A stretch of 5,608 nucleotides of DNA from JAQBFJ01 sp032123435 (GTDB lineage Bacteria > Verrucomicrobiota > Kiritimatiellia > UBA8416 > JAQBFJ01): positions 1 through 5,608 of the forward strand of contig JAQBFJ010000039.1 of assembly GCA_032123435.1 (NCBI GenBank), written 5' to 3'. The notes under the pieces were generated by a model that saw nothing but the letters and a program-made list of their open reading frames with translations, was not told the DNA's origin and searched no databases. The translations under genes and the position numbers were made by a program. This document shows, one piece after another, positions 1-5,608 of this stretch (position 1 is the stretch's first letter; each line of letters begins with the position of its first letter).

Positions 1-378
1 GTACTGCGTGGAAACTATACGCCGATCATGATAACTTCCTTTGACAACCCGGAAAACTATCGGTTGGTTTATCTGCATCTTAAAGGTAGCGGGATTCGCG
101 ACATTACCAGGGTGAAAAATGGTTTCCTGCTAATCGCCGGCCCGCCCGATGAAGGACCAGGCGATTATCGACTCTATTTCTGGAATGGCATGGACGGCAT
201 GCCCGATAATAATACGGTAAAAGCACAATTAACTGATCTTGGAGAAATAGCATCCCCCAAAAAAACAAAACCGGAAGGAATTACAGTTATCGAAGAAAAA
301 TTAAACTCGTATAAGGTTATAATCGTTTACGACAGCGCAGAATCCGGTAACCCGATCCTTTTATCCGTCAAATATTGA
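1..378 (+). CDS. DUF3616 domain protein, C-terminal part (5' end outside window)
   Basis: The reading frame is open from the first base to a TGA at 376-378, giving about 125 residues. The first in-frame ATG (28) lies inside conserved-looking sequence, so this is read as the C-terminal end of a gene that begins upstream, not a small complete gene. The stretch GSGIRDITRVKNGFLLIAGP, followed by RLYFWNG, matches what I remember of the DUF3616 family, whose members carry a GIRDL...LLILAGP...RLYRW signature near the C-terminus. The later KPEGI and IVYDS segments also fit the end of that domain. The family has no established function. Members are predicted to be beta-rich and propeller-like, and secretion cannot be judged because the N-terminus is missing. 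The gene is separated from the next one by 170 nt containing a promoter candidate, so it is probably not part of the downstream operon. The family call comes from motif memory only. Confidence 0.72.
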   Translation, partial: VLRGNYTPIMITSFDNPENYRLVYLHLKGSGIRDITRVKNGFLLIAGPPDEGPGDYRLYFWNGMDGMPDNNTVKAQLTDLGEIASPKKTKPEGITVIEEKLNSYKVIIVYDSAESGNPILLSVKY

Positions 379-459
379 TTCAGCCCGGCGTATATGCCAC
401 GATCCATTACTGAACCAGCCTTGCATGGTAAACGAAAAAACAGGTTTAATTGAATGAAC

Positions 460-488
460 TTGACTATAACAACAACATACCTTAATTT
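460..488 (+). promoter_or_regulatory. Candidate sigma70 promoter for the four-gene operon
   Basis: TTGACT at 460-465 matches the -35 consensus at five of six positions. It is followed after exactly 17 nt by TAATTT at 483-488, which keeps the key TA start of a -10 box. Transcription would begin near 495 and leave a leader of about 55 nt before the kinase ATG at 549. It sits in the only sizeable gap upstream of the operon. I saw no operator-like palindrome or clear terminator hairpin in 379-548. The call rests on consensus and spacing only. Confidence 0.5.
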
Positions 489-548
489 TTCTCGCGTTCT
501 CAATTCTCGCATCAGGCAATAATAACGCTGAATAATACACGGACTCAA

Positions 549-1652
549 ATGCAACATAATATCGCCGACATAGCGAGCCACTTTGACATACAAGCAAACT
601 TTGCAAGCGCCGAACCATATGGTGCGGGACATATAAACGACACTTATCTGGCAACATATAATCGCGATGGCCAGTTGATCAAATACGTCTACCAGCGAAT
701 GAATCCTAATATATTCAAAAACCCGGCACAGGTCATGGAAAATATCGTCAGAGTTACCCGACACCAGAAACAACTGCTGGAAGAATCAGGCATACCCGAC
801 CAGGAAAAACAAGTACTGACATTCATGCCCGCTGTTGACGGGCTGATGTACTATCAGGACGACGGGGGCAGTGCATGGCGATGCTATATGTTCATAGAAG
901 CATTCACCAAAGATGTGATAAGCGATCCCGAACAGGCCCTGCAGATTGCCCAGGCTTTTGGAACCTTCCAGAAACGTCTCGCCACCTTGCCCGGCGAACG
1001 CCTGCATGAAACGATCCCTGATTTTCATAACACTCCGAAACGGTTTCAAGCGCTGGAACACGCGATAGAAAACGACCCGGAAAACAGAGCTATGGAAGTA
1101 AAACGTGAGATCAATTTTGCCTTGGAACACAAAAGCTGGACGAACGTTCTGATAAACAAACATCAGGAAGGGCTTATTCCGGAAAGAATAACCCACAACG
1201 ACACAAAGGCAAGTAATGTACTGCTCGACATCACCACCGGCAAAGGTATTTGCGTCATAGATCTGGACACCGTCATGCCTGGTTTCTCAATATATGATTT
1301 TGGCGATATGGTCAGAAGCGCGACCGTCTCCTGCGCCGAGGACGAAACAGATTTTTCCAAAGCCACAATGCGCATGCCGCTCTTCAAAGCGCTTGTAAAG
1401 GGATTCATAGAGTCAGCAGGCGATGTTTTCACTAAAACAGAAATAGAACATCTTGCCTTTGGAAGCAAGCTGATCACCTTCGAAATAGGCATTCGCTTCC
1501 TGACGGATTATATTCTCGGCGACAAATATTTTAAGATCCACCGGGAGAAACACAATCTGGACAGATGTCGCGTTCAATTCAATCTGGTACAGTCAATGAT
1601 TGAGCAGGAAGATGAAATGAATCAATTTGTCGCTTTATATCTGCAGCAATAA
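549..1652 (+). CDS. NahK-like N-acetylhexosamine 1-kinase (APH-fold phosphotransferase)
   Basis: This 367-residue protein belongs to the aminoglycoside-phosphotransferase/choline-kinase-like fold and closely resembles bifidobacterial NahK. NahK phosphorylates the anomeric C1 of GlcNAc and GalNAc with ATP in the lacto-N-biose/galacto-N-biose pathway. Visible matches include EPYGAGHINDTY at residues 22-33 (nucleotide-binding loop), YQRMN near 48-52, the Brner-type catalytic segment THNDTKASNVLLD with H216, N217, catalytic D218 and N223, and VIDLDTVMPG with metal-binding D238 and D240. The C-terminal FEIGIRFLTDYILGDKYF and HNLDRCR segments also resemble NahK, and total length is typical. The ATG at 549 places the start where NahK begins. 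Only a weak GGA (541-543) precedes it. The protein appears cytosolic, with no signal peptide. It is first in a tight four-gene run with two other amino-sugar-type enzymes. Homologues are sometimes loosely annotated as aminoglycoside phosphotransferases or mucin desulfatase; resistance is unlikely. Exact sugar specificity is inferred. Confidence 0.88.
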   Translation: MQHNIADIASHFDIQANFASAEPYGAGHINDTYLATYNRDGQLIKYVYQRMNPNIFKNPAQVMENIVRVTRHQKQLLEESGIPDQEKQVLTFMPAVDGLMYYQDDGGSAWRCYMFIEAFTKDVISDPEQALQIAQAFGTFQKRLATLPGERLHETIPDFHNTPKRFQALEHAIENDPENRAMEVKREINFALEHKSWTNVLINKHQEGLIPERITHNDTKASNVLLDITTGKGICVIDLDTVMPGFSIYDFGDMVRSATVSCAEDETDFSKATMRMPLFKALVKGFIESAGDVFTKTEIEHLAFGSKLITFEIGIRFLTDYILGDKYFKIHREKHNLDRCRVQFNLVQSMIEQEDEMNQFVALYLQQ

Positions 1653-1668
1653 ACCAGTTGAAAATAAA

Positions 1669-2961
1669 ATGAAAATAAGTCCTGAAGAAATCCTGGAATA
1701 TCATCTCGGCGGCAAGATCGGTCTTCGCCTAACGAAAAGTCTGAACGATGTGCGCTCTCTGTGCCTGGCATACACGCCTGGCGTCGCAGTACCAGTCAGG
1801 GAAATACACAAGGAACCTTCGAATGTATATCGCTATACCGCGAAAAAGAACCTTGTGGCCGTGGTCTCGGATGGAACAGCAATTCTCGGCCTTGGCGATC
1901 TGGGTGCCGAAGCCAGTATTCCTGTAATGGAAGGAAAGGCTGTTTTATTCAAAACATTCGGTGATGTTGACGCGTGGCCAGTCCCCTTAAATCACTGCAG
2001 AATAGACGGTAAAAATACAGGACGTACCGACCCCAAAAGAATCATAGATATGGTCTGCGGCCTCGCCGCAATGTACGGCGGAATCAATCTAGAAGACATA
2101 GCGGCACCGGCATGTTTTGAAGTAGAAGATCAACTGGAAGACATTCTGGATATACCGGTCTTTCACGACGATCAATGGGGTACCGCCGTAATTACATTGG
2201 CGGGCGTGATGAATTATTGTCTCTTGTGCGAGCGCGATATGTCTGAACTCAGAATAGTCATTAACGGGGCCGGCGCCGCCGGTATCAGAATAACTGAAAT
2301 GCTCAAAGCGGCCGGCGCCTCTAATGTTATTCTATGCGATTCCAAAGGAGTAATAAAGGAAGACAGAACAGATATTACCGGTAAAAAACGTGAACATGCC
2401 GTGAAAACATCCGCCGCAACGGTCGGCGAAGCAATGAAAAATGCCCATGTTTTTATCGGAGTCTCTGTTGCCAATTGCATTAAGCCGGAAGCTGTTCAAT
2501 CAATGACATCTTACCCCGCAATATTCGCAATGGCCAATCCAGACCCTGAAATTAATCCTGAAACGGTTGCTTCTATAATGAAAGATCAACCCTACGTCAT
2601 GGCAACCGGCAGATCAGATTTTCCCAATCAGGTCAATAACGTGCTTGGCTTTCCATTCATTTTCAGAGGCGCTTTAGATGTGTCAGCACGTAAAATAAAT
2701 ATCGAAATGAAAATCGCCGCGGCAAAAGCTCTGGCCGCCGTCGCGCGAGAACCGGTAACCCAATACATTCGCGATCTATTCCCGTCAGAAGAAGACCTTT
2801 TCTTCGGCCCTAAATGCATAATACCCAAACCGTTCGACCGCCGACTATTTGTTGAAGTGTCACACGCAGTAGCCGCCGCCGCCGTTAAATCCGGCTCCGC
2901 CCCAACAATAGATATGAATGAATACCGATTGAACCTTGAACAACGAAACGCAACAAGGTGA
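1669..2961 (+). CDS. Malic enzyme (oxaloacetate-decarboxylating malate dehydrogenase), short form
   Basis: This 430-residue protein is a bacterial malic enzyme that oxidatively decarboxylates malate to pyruvate and CO2, reducing NAD(P)+. The N-terminal domain has YTPGV at 35-39 (catalytic Tyr35) and MEGKAVLFK around 87-95 with a candidate catalytic lysine (K90). The metal site is CFEVED (149-154) and HDDQWGTA (166-173). The Rossmann domain has GAGAAG at 200-205 and an acidic D224 at the end of the next strand, which favours NAD over NADP by analogy. ANPDPEI (289-295) and NQVNNVLGFPFIFRGALD (from 320) complete the signature. There is no C-terminal phosphotransacetylase domain as in MaeB, so it is the short class. 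The ATG at 1669 is preferred over a TTG at 1627, which would overlap the kinase and add residues lacking family similarity. The gene starts 16 nt after the kinase stop with no clear Shine-Dalgarno, suggesting translational coupling. HDDQW, instead of the usual HDDQH, is unusual. Confidence 0.93.
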   Translation: MKISPEEILEYHLGGKIGLRLTKSLNDVRSLCLAYTPGVAVPVREIHKEPSNVYRYTAKKNLVAVVSDGTAILGLGDLGAEASIPVMEGKAVLFKTFGDVDAWPVPLNHCRIDGKNTGRTDPKRIIDMVCGLAAMYGGINLEDIAAPACFEVEDQLEDILDIPVFHDDQWGTAVITLAGVMNYCLLCERDMSELRIVINGAGAAGIRITEMLKAAGASNVILCDSKGVIKEDRTDITGKKREHAVKTSAATVGEAMKNAHVFIGVSVANCIKPEAVQSMTSYPAIFAMANPDPEINPETVASIMKDQPYVMATGRSDFPNQVNNVLGFPFIFRGALDVSARKINIEMKIAAAKALAAVAREPVTQYIRDLFPSEEDLFFGPKCIIPKPFDRRLFVEVSHAVAAAAVKSGSAPTIDMNEYRLNLEQRNATR

Positions 2962-2987
2962 TAGAATTATAAATAAAAGAACTGAAA

Positions 2988-4394
2988 ATGATGGACAGTA
3001 TACTGAATATAAGAACCAGAAATAAGCCCCCGCTAGATCCTGAATTCGTCCCCGCCGCGCTCTGGCGCAACGCGTATCATGCCCTGGTTAAATCCAACAC
3101 AAATAGCACTCCGCTTGTCGTAGCTCTTGTACGACCAGATAAAACATGCTCTGCTCACAAAACAATGATCCTGCCGAATACCCAGGATTACGCAACACTT
3201 AACATCAAATACGTGGAACGCCTCATCAAAACACTCCTCTGGCAGAAAGGAGGAAACATAATCATTATCGGCGGCAATGACAAAATGGCCGCAGATATCA
3301 AACGCATTTACAGCAGTAACGGTGAACATTCGTTTGACTCAGATTTAATAGGAAAAAAAATTTTTGGTTCATCTATCACTGTCGAATCAAGACCCATTGC
3401 CCAAGTACCACCGACATCAGAAACATCATCGAGACTTGGCCGGAATCTCGATGGATGCCGTATAGGTTTCGATCTTGGCGGCAGTGACCGCAAATGCGCG
3501 GCACTGATAGACGGCAAGGTAATCCATTCCGAAGAGGTCGCATGGGATCCTTACTACCAGTCAGACCCCCAATATCACATAAACGGCATTAATGACAGTA
3601 TTAGACGCGCGGCTGAAAAATTGCCGCGCGTAGACGCAATAGGCGGCAGTGCGGCCGGCGTATATATAAACAATGAACCACGCGTTGGCTCTTTGTTCCG
3701 CGGCCTGTCCAACGAGAATTTCGACAAATATATAAGGAATATTTTCCGAGACCTCCAGAAACAATGGGGTAACGTCCCTTTCGAAATAGTCAACGACGGC
3801 GAAGTCACCGCGCTTGCCGCATCCATGGCCATGAATGATAATTCTGTCCTTGGCGTGTCAATGGGTACCAGCCAGGCCGCCGGTTATATCATGCCTGACG
3901 GCAGTATCACATGCTGGCTCAATGAGTTGGCCTTTGTGCCTGTTGATTATCGCTCCAACGCTCCGGTCGACGAATGGTCCGGCGACATCGGATGCGGCGT
4001 ACAGTATTTCTCACAACAAGCGGTAGCTCGGCTCGCGCCAATCGCCGGAATCAATGTACCAAAAGATATGCCAATGGCCGAAATTCTTAAAGAAGTCCAA
4101 AATTTAATGGTCCATAACGACAAAAGAGCCCGGAATATTTATGAGACAATAGGAACATATCTTGGCTATAGTACCGCCTTATATGCGGAAATATATGATA
4201 TCAAAAATCTGCTCATTCTCGGACGGGTAACATCCGGCGAAGGAGGAACAGTAATAATATCCAAGGCAGAACAAGTTCTAAAGGACGAGTTTCCCATTCT
4301 CGCGGAAAAAATAAAGCTCTGCACACCTAACGAACAGGAAAAACGTCACGGACAGGCAATCGCAGCCGCAAGCTTGCCAAGAATAACACAATAA
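2988..4394 (+). CDS. Divergent ROK-family sugar kinase-like protein with long N-terminal extension
   Basis: This 468-residue protein carries an ASKHA/ROK kinase core after a nonstandard N-terminal region of about 155 residues; typical ROK kinases are about 300 residues. The core begins at GFDLGGSDRK (160-169), the phosphate-1 loop. N269-D270 in VNDGEVTAL corresponds to the ROK ND segment whose Asp is the catalytic base. GVSMGTSQAAG (289-299) is the phosphate-2 loop, and LLILGR (408-413) fits the adenosine region. The usual GEIGH and CxCGxxGCxE zinc site is absent: the aligned region reads NELAF (312-316), then DEWSGDIGCG (328-337) with a single Cys336, though E313 is kept. I recall a conserved, uncharacterised subgroup with the same DEWSGD...YFSQQ pattern. 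Likely role is phosphorylation of a sugar or amino sugar; the substrate is unknown, and loss of zinc binding could alter specificity. It has no DNA-binding helix-turn-helix, so it is not a NagC/XylR-type repressor. It lies 26 nt after the malic enzyme. ATG 2991 is an equally possible start. Confidence 0.85.
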   Translation: MMDSILNIRTRNKPPLDPEFVPAALWRNAYHALVKSNTNSTPLVVALVRPDKTCSAHKTMILPNTQDYATLNIKYVERLIKTLLWQKGGNIIIIGGNDKMAADIKRIYSSNGEHSFDSDLIGKKIFGSSITVESRPIAQVPPTSETSSRLGRNLDGCRIGFDLGGSDRKCAALIDGKVIHSEEVAWDPYYQSDPQYHINGINDSIRRAAEKLPRVDAIGGSAAGVYINNEPRVGSLFRGLSNENFDKYIRNIFRDLQKQWGNVPFEIVNDGEVTALAASMAMNDNSVLGVSMGTSQAAGYIMPDGSITCWLNELAFVPVDYRSNAPVDEWSGDIGCGVQYFSQQAVARLAPIAGINVPKDMPMAEILKEVQNLMVHNDKRARNIYETIGTYLGYSTALYAEIYDIKNLLILGRVTSGEGGTVIISKAEQVLKDEFPILAEKIKLCTPNEQEKRHGQAIAAASLPRITQ

Positions 4395-4404
4395 ATACCG
4401 GAAA

Positions 4405-4411
4405 AAGGAAG
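4405..4411 (+). promoter_or_regulatory. Ribosome binding site of the PIG-L gene
   Basis: AAGGAAG at 4405-4411 contains an AGGA core (4406-4409) 11 nt before the ATG at 4421. It is the only clear Shine-Dalgarno in the operon: the kinase, malic enzyme and ROK starts have only weak or no matches. It supports 4421 as the start of the deacetylase. Confidence 0.55.
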
Positions 4412-4420
4412 ATAACCACT

Positions 4421-5281
4421 ATGAAATTAAGCCGTTCTGATACCGATATATTCGTTCCCGACGAACTGCCGCTGAATACGGCCCTAACCCGCACCACTCA
4501 CCTTGCCGTCGGCGCACATCAGGATGATATCGAATTTATGGCATATCACGGCATACACGAATGCTTCAATAAACCGGATAAATGGTTCACCGGTGTAATC
4601 CTGACAAACGGCGGAGGCAGTCCCAGATCAGGTCTATACGCAGATTACTCCGACGAACAAATGCAGGCCGTACGCCGCCGCGAACAGCGTGCCGCCGCTT
4701 TAATCGGCGGCTATTCATGCATGATCCAATTGAACCATCCCAGTTCAAAAGTCAAAAACCCGGCCGACACAGACACCATCTGTGATCTGAAAACCATATT
4801 CAGCGCCGTTCAGCCATCAACAGTCGTCTACCTGCATAACCCGGCAGATAAACATCCTACACACGTAGCCAGCGTCCTGAAAAGTATATCAGCCTTAAGA
4901 GCCCTGCCCCAGACACAAAGACCCGGCAAAGTTTACGGCTGCGAAGTATGGCGCTCCCTCGATTGGATGGAAGATAAAGACAAACAAACACTGCCCGTCG
5001 ATAAACGACCCCACCTGGCCGCTGCGTTGTCCGGAATCTTTGACTCACAAATCAGCGGAGGCAAACGTTATGATACCGCAATAATGGGTCGCCGCATCGC
5101 AAATGCTACTTTCTTTGAGTCACACGCAACAGATGAGACAGAAGCGCTCAGCTTCGCAATAGACCTGACTCCGTTGATCAAGGATGAAACACTCTCCATT
5201 GAAAAATACGTCATGGAATTTATCAACCGATTCAAGGACAGCGTTGCTGATTGTATCCGAAAATTAAACGGATCTATTTAG
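4421..5281 (+). CDS. PIG-L/LmbE-family zinc deacetylase
   Basis: This 286-residue protein is a GlcNAc-PI de-N-acetylase (PIG-L/LmbE) family enzyme, a zinc-dependent hydrolase that typically removes N-acetyl groups from GlcNAc-containing substrates. The hallmark AHQDDIE lies at 32-38, with zinc ligands H33 and D36 and the likely catalytic base D35. The second motif HPTH lies at 145-148, with H148 the expected third zinc ligand. SH at 234-235 (ESHATDET) fits the C-terminal conserved histidine. No signal peptide is visible, so it probably acts in the cytosol on a small sugar rather than on a cell-surface polymer. Length is normal for the family. It is last in the operon, 26 nt after the ROK gene, with a good ribosome site. 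Related proteins act on diacetylchitobiose, mycothiol and bacillithiol precursors. The two sugar kinases next door favour an amino-sugar such as GlcNAc or its phosphate, an inference from context. A thiol-biosynthesis role is less likely, since no glycosyltransferase or ligase is present. Confidence 0.92.
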   Translation: MKLSRSDTDIFVPDELPLNTALTRTTHLAVGAHQDDIEFMAYHGIHECFNKPDKWFTGVILTNGGGSPRSGLYADYSDEQMQAVRRREQRAAALIGGYSCMIQLNHPSSKVKNPADTDTICDLKTIFSAVQPSTVVYLHNPADKHPTHVASVLKSISALRALPQTQRPGKVYGCEVWRSLDWMEDKDKQTLPVDKRPHLAAALSGIFDSQISGGKRYDTAIMGRRIANATFFESHATDETEALSFAIDLTPLIKDETLSIEKYVMEFINRFKDSVADCIRKLNGSI

Positions 5282-5435
5282 CCATTCGAAGAAAATATTT
5301 TTAACATTTTACCACCCGGCTTGCCTCGACGTAGCTTCCTTGCGAAGATGGGCGTCCCCGCATCGAGTTCCCGGAGAAGAGTAATTTGACCCCGCTTCGC
5401 TGATAACCTACGCAGGGCCGGCAGAGAAGACATTG
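5282..5435. other. Noncoding region downstream of the operon, repeat-like and without a gene
   Basis: I find no credible gene between the deacetylase stop and the inverted repeat. An AT-rich stretch (5290-5311) contains AAAATATTTT but no GC-rich stem with a T tract, so it is a poor terminator. From 5315 the base composition turns GC-rich and the sequence has the patchwork look of intergenic repeats. CTCGA (5325-5329) can pair with TCGAG (5363-5367), CCGG (5316-5319) with CCGG (5371-5374), and CTTC (5335-5338) with GAAG (5344-5347), giving an imperfect nested stem. A near-repeat CCCCGCWTCG occurs at 5356-5365 and 5390-5399. It may be decayed mobile or REP-like sequence; function is unknown. 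Confidence 0.45.
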
Positions 5436-5565
5436 TTTAGACAGGATAACAGGATGAGGCAGGATGAATAGAAGAGATGGTCGTGAAATATCAATAGACT
5501 AATAATTCTATTGATATTTCACGGATCCTGTTTCCCATCAAGTTAATCCTGTTATCCTGTCTAAA
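5436..5565. repeat. Nested inverted repeat element with ACAGGAT arms
   Basis: The outer arms are 20 nt and perfectly complementary: TTTAGACAGGATAACAGGAT at 5436-5455 and its exact reverse complement at 5546-5565. The left half holds three CAGGAT copies (5442-5447, 5450-5455, 5460-5465), and the right half holds three ATCCTG copies (5525-5530, 5546-5551, 5554-5559). Only the first two on each side pair in perfect register. A second perfect inverted repeat sits in the middle. No open reading frame fits inside, so it is either a nonautonomous palindromic element (MITE- or REP-like) or a structured RNA or terminator region. From memory, ACAGGATTA-type intergenic repeats are common in some bacterial lineages; copy number here cannot be checked. 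Confidence 0.85.
5482..5523. repeat. Perfect 17-bp inner hairpin
   Basis: CGTGAAATATCAATAGA at 5482-5498 is the exact reverse complement of 5507-5523, leaving an 8-nt loop (CTAATAAT). It sits near the centre of the larger inverted repeat. The stem is AT-rich and lacks an immediate T tract on the + strand (GATCCTGTTTCCC follows), so it is not a classic intrinsic terminator, although it could slow or end transcription from the upstream operon. Confidence 0.85.
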
Positions 5566-5608
5566 AACTCCCTTTTTCCCCACTTGGTAATTGGATTTGA
5601 ATATTGGT

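Noticed and set aside
386..440. Terminator hairpin after the DUF3616 gene
   Set aside because: Only 4-bp stems can be drawn (GGCG/TGCC type and ACCA/TGGT), and no T tract follows.
327..773. 148-residue open frame on the minus strand
   Set aside because: It overlaps the strongly supported kinase start and the promoter gap, has a low-complexity Cys/Tyr/Val-rich composition and no recognisable motif. It is an antisense shadow.
786..1492. Minus-strand open frames (786-1196 and 1163-1492) inside the kinase
   Set aside because: They lie opposite conserved kinase motifs and encode nothing recognisable.
549..1652. Aminoglycoside resistance gene
   Set aside because: The fold is shared, but the sequence follows NahK throughout, including EPYGAGHINDTY and the C-terminal segments, and the context is sugar metabolism.
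1627..1668. TTG start extending the malic enzyme upstream
   Set aside because: It would overlap the kinase by 26 nt and add 14 residues without family similarity; the ATG at 1669 opens directly into typical malic-enzyme sequence.
2988..4394. NagC/XylR-type ROK transcriptional repressor
   Set aside because: The N-terminal extension shows no helix-turn-helix pattern, and the phosphate loops and catalytic Asp are kept, favouring a kinase.
5482..5523. Classic Rho-independent terminator
   Set aside because: The stem is AT-rich and not followed directly by a T tract on either strand; it also lies 200 nt past the last stop codon.
5436..5565. CRISPR array
   Set aside because: The CAGGAT units are 6-10 nt apart and inverted, with no repeat-spacer periodicity and no cas genes.

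Overview
The window looks like a bacterial chromosome segment of moderate GC content, with all credible genes on the + strand. The lineage cannot be fixed from sequence alone. The combination of a DUF3616 protein, a NahK-type kinase, weak Shine-Dalgarno signals and intergenic repeats built on ACAGGAT suggests a Gram-negative, polysaccharide- or glycan-degrading bacterium. A member of the PVC/Lentisphaerota/Kiritimatiellota type is a low-confidence guess from memory of such repeats.

Layout. Bases 1-378 are the 3' end of a DUF3616-type gene entering from the left. Bases 379-548 are a noncoding gap with a good sigma70-like promoter candidate (TTGACT, 17 nt, TAATTT at 460-488). Four tightly spaced genes follow, with gaps of 16, 26 and 26 nt, very likely one operon: a NahK-like N-acetylhexosamine 1-kinase (549-1652), a short malic enzyme (1669-2961), a long divergent ROK-family kinase with an N-terminal extension (2988-4394) and a PIG-L/LmbE zinc deacetylase (4421-5281). 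Bases 5282-5608 hold no gene. They contain degenerate repeat-like sequence and a striking nested inverted repeat (5436-5565) with perfect 20-nt outer arms and a perfect 17-bp inner hairpin.

How the genes may work together (inference). Two sugar kinases plus an N-acetyl-sugar-type deacetylase point to uptake and breakdown of N-acetylated amino sugars, from host glycans, chitin or peptidoglycan. The NahK-like enzyme would phosphorylate C1 of GlcNAc or GalNAc. The ROK protein would act as a second sugar or amino-sugar kinase. The PIG-L enzyme would remove the acetyl group, a step usually done by NagA. The malic enzyme would link the resulting carbon flow to pyruvate and reducing power. No deaminase (NagB), NagA or transporter lies in the window, so the pathway is only partly visible. 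The most interesting points are the ROK kinase that has lost the family's zinc motif, the His-to-Trp change in the malic enzyme's HDDQH motif, the unusual operon composition and the nested palindrome downstream.
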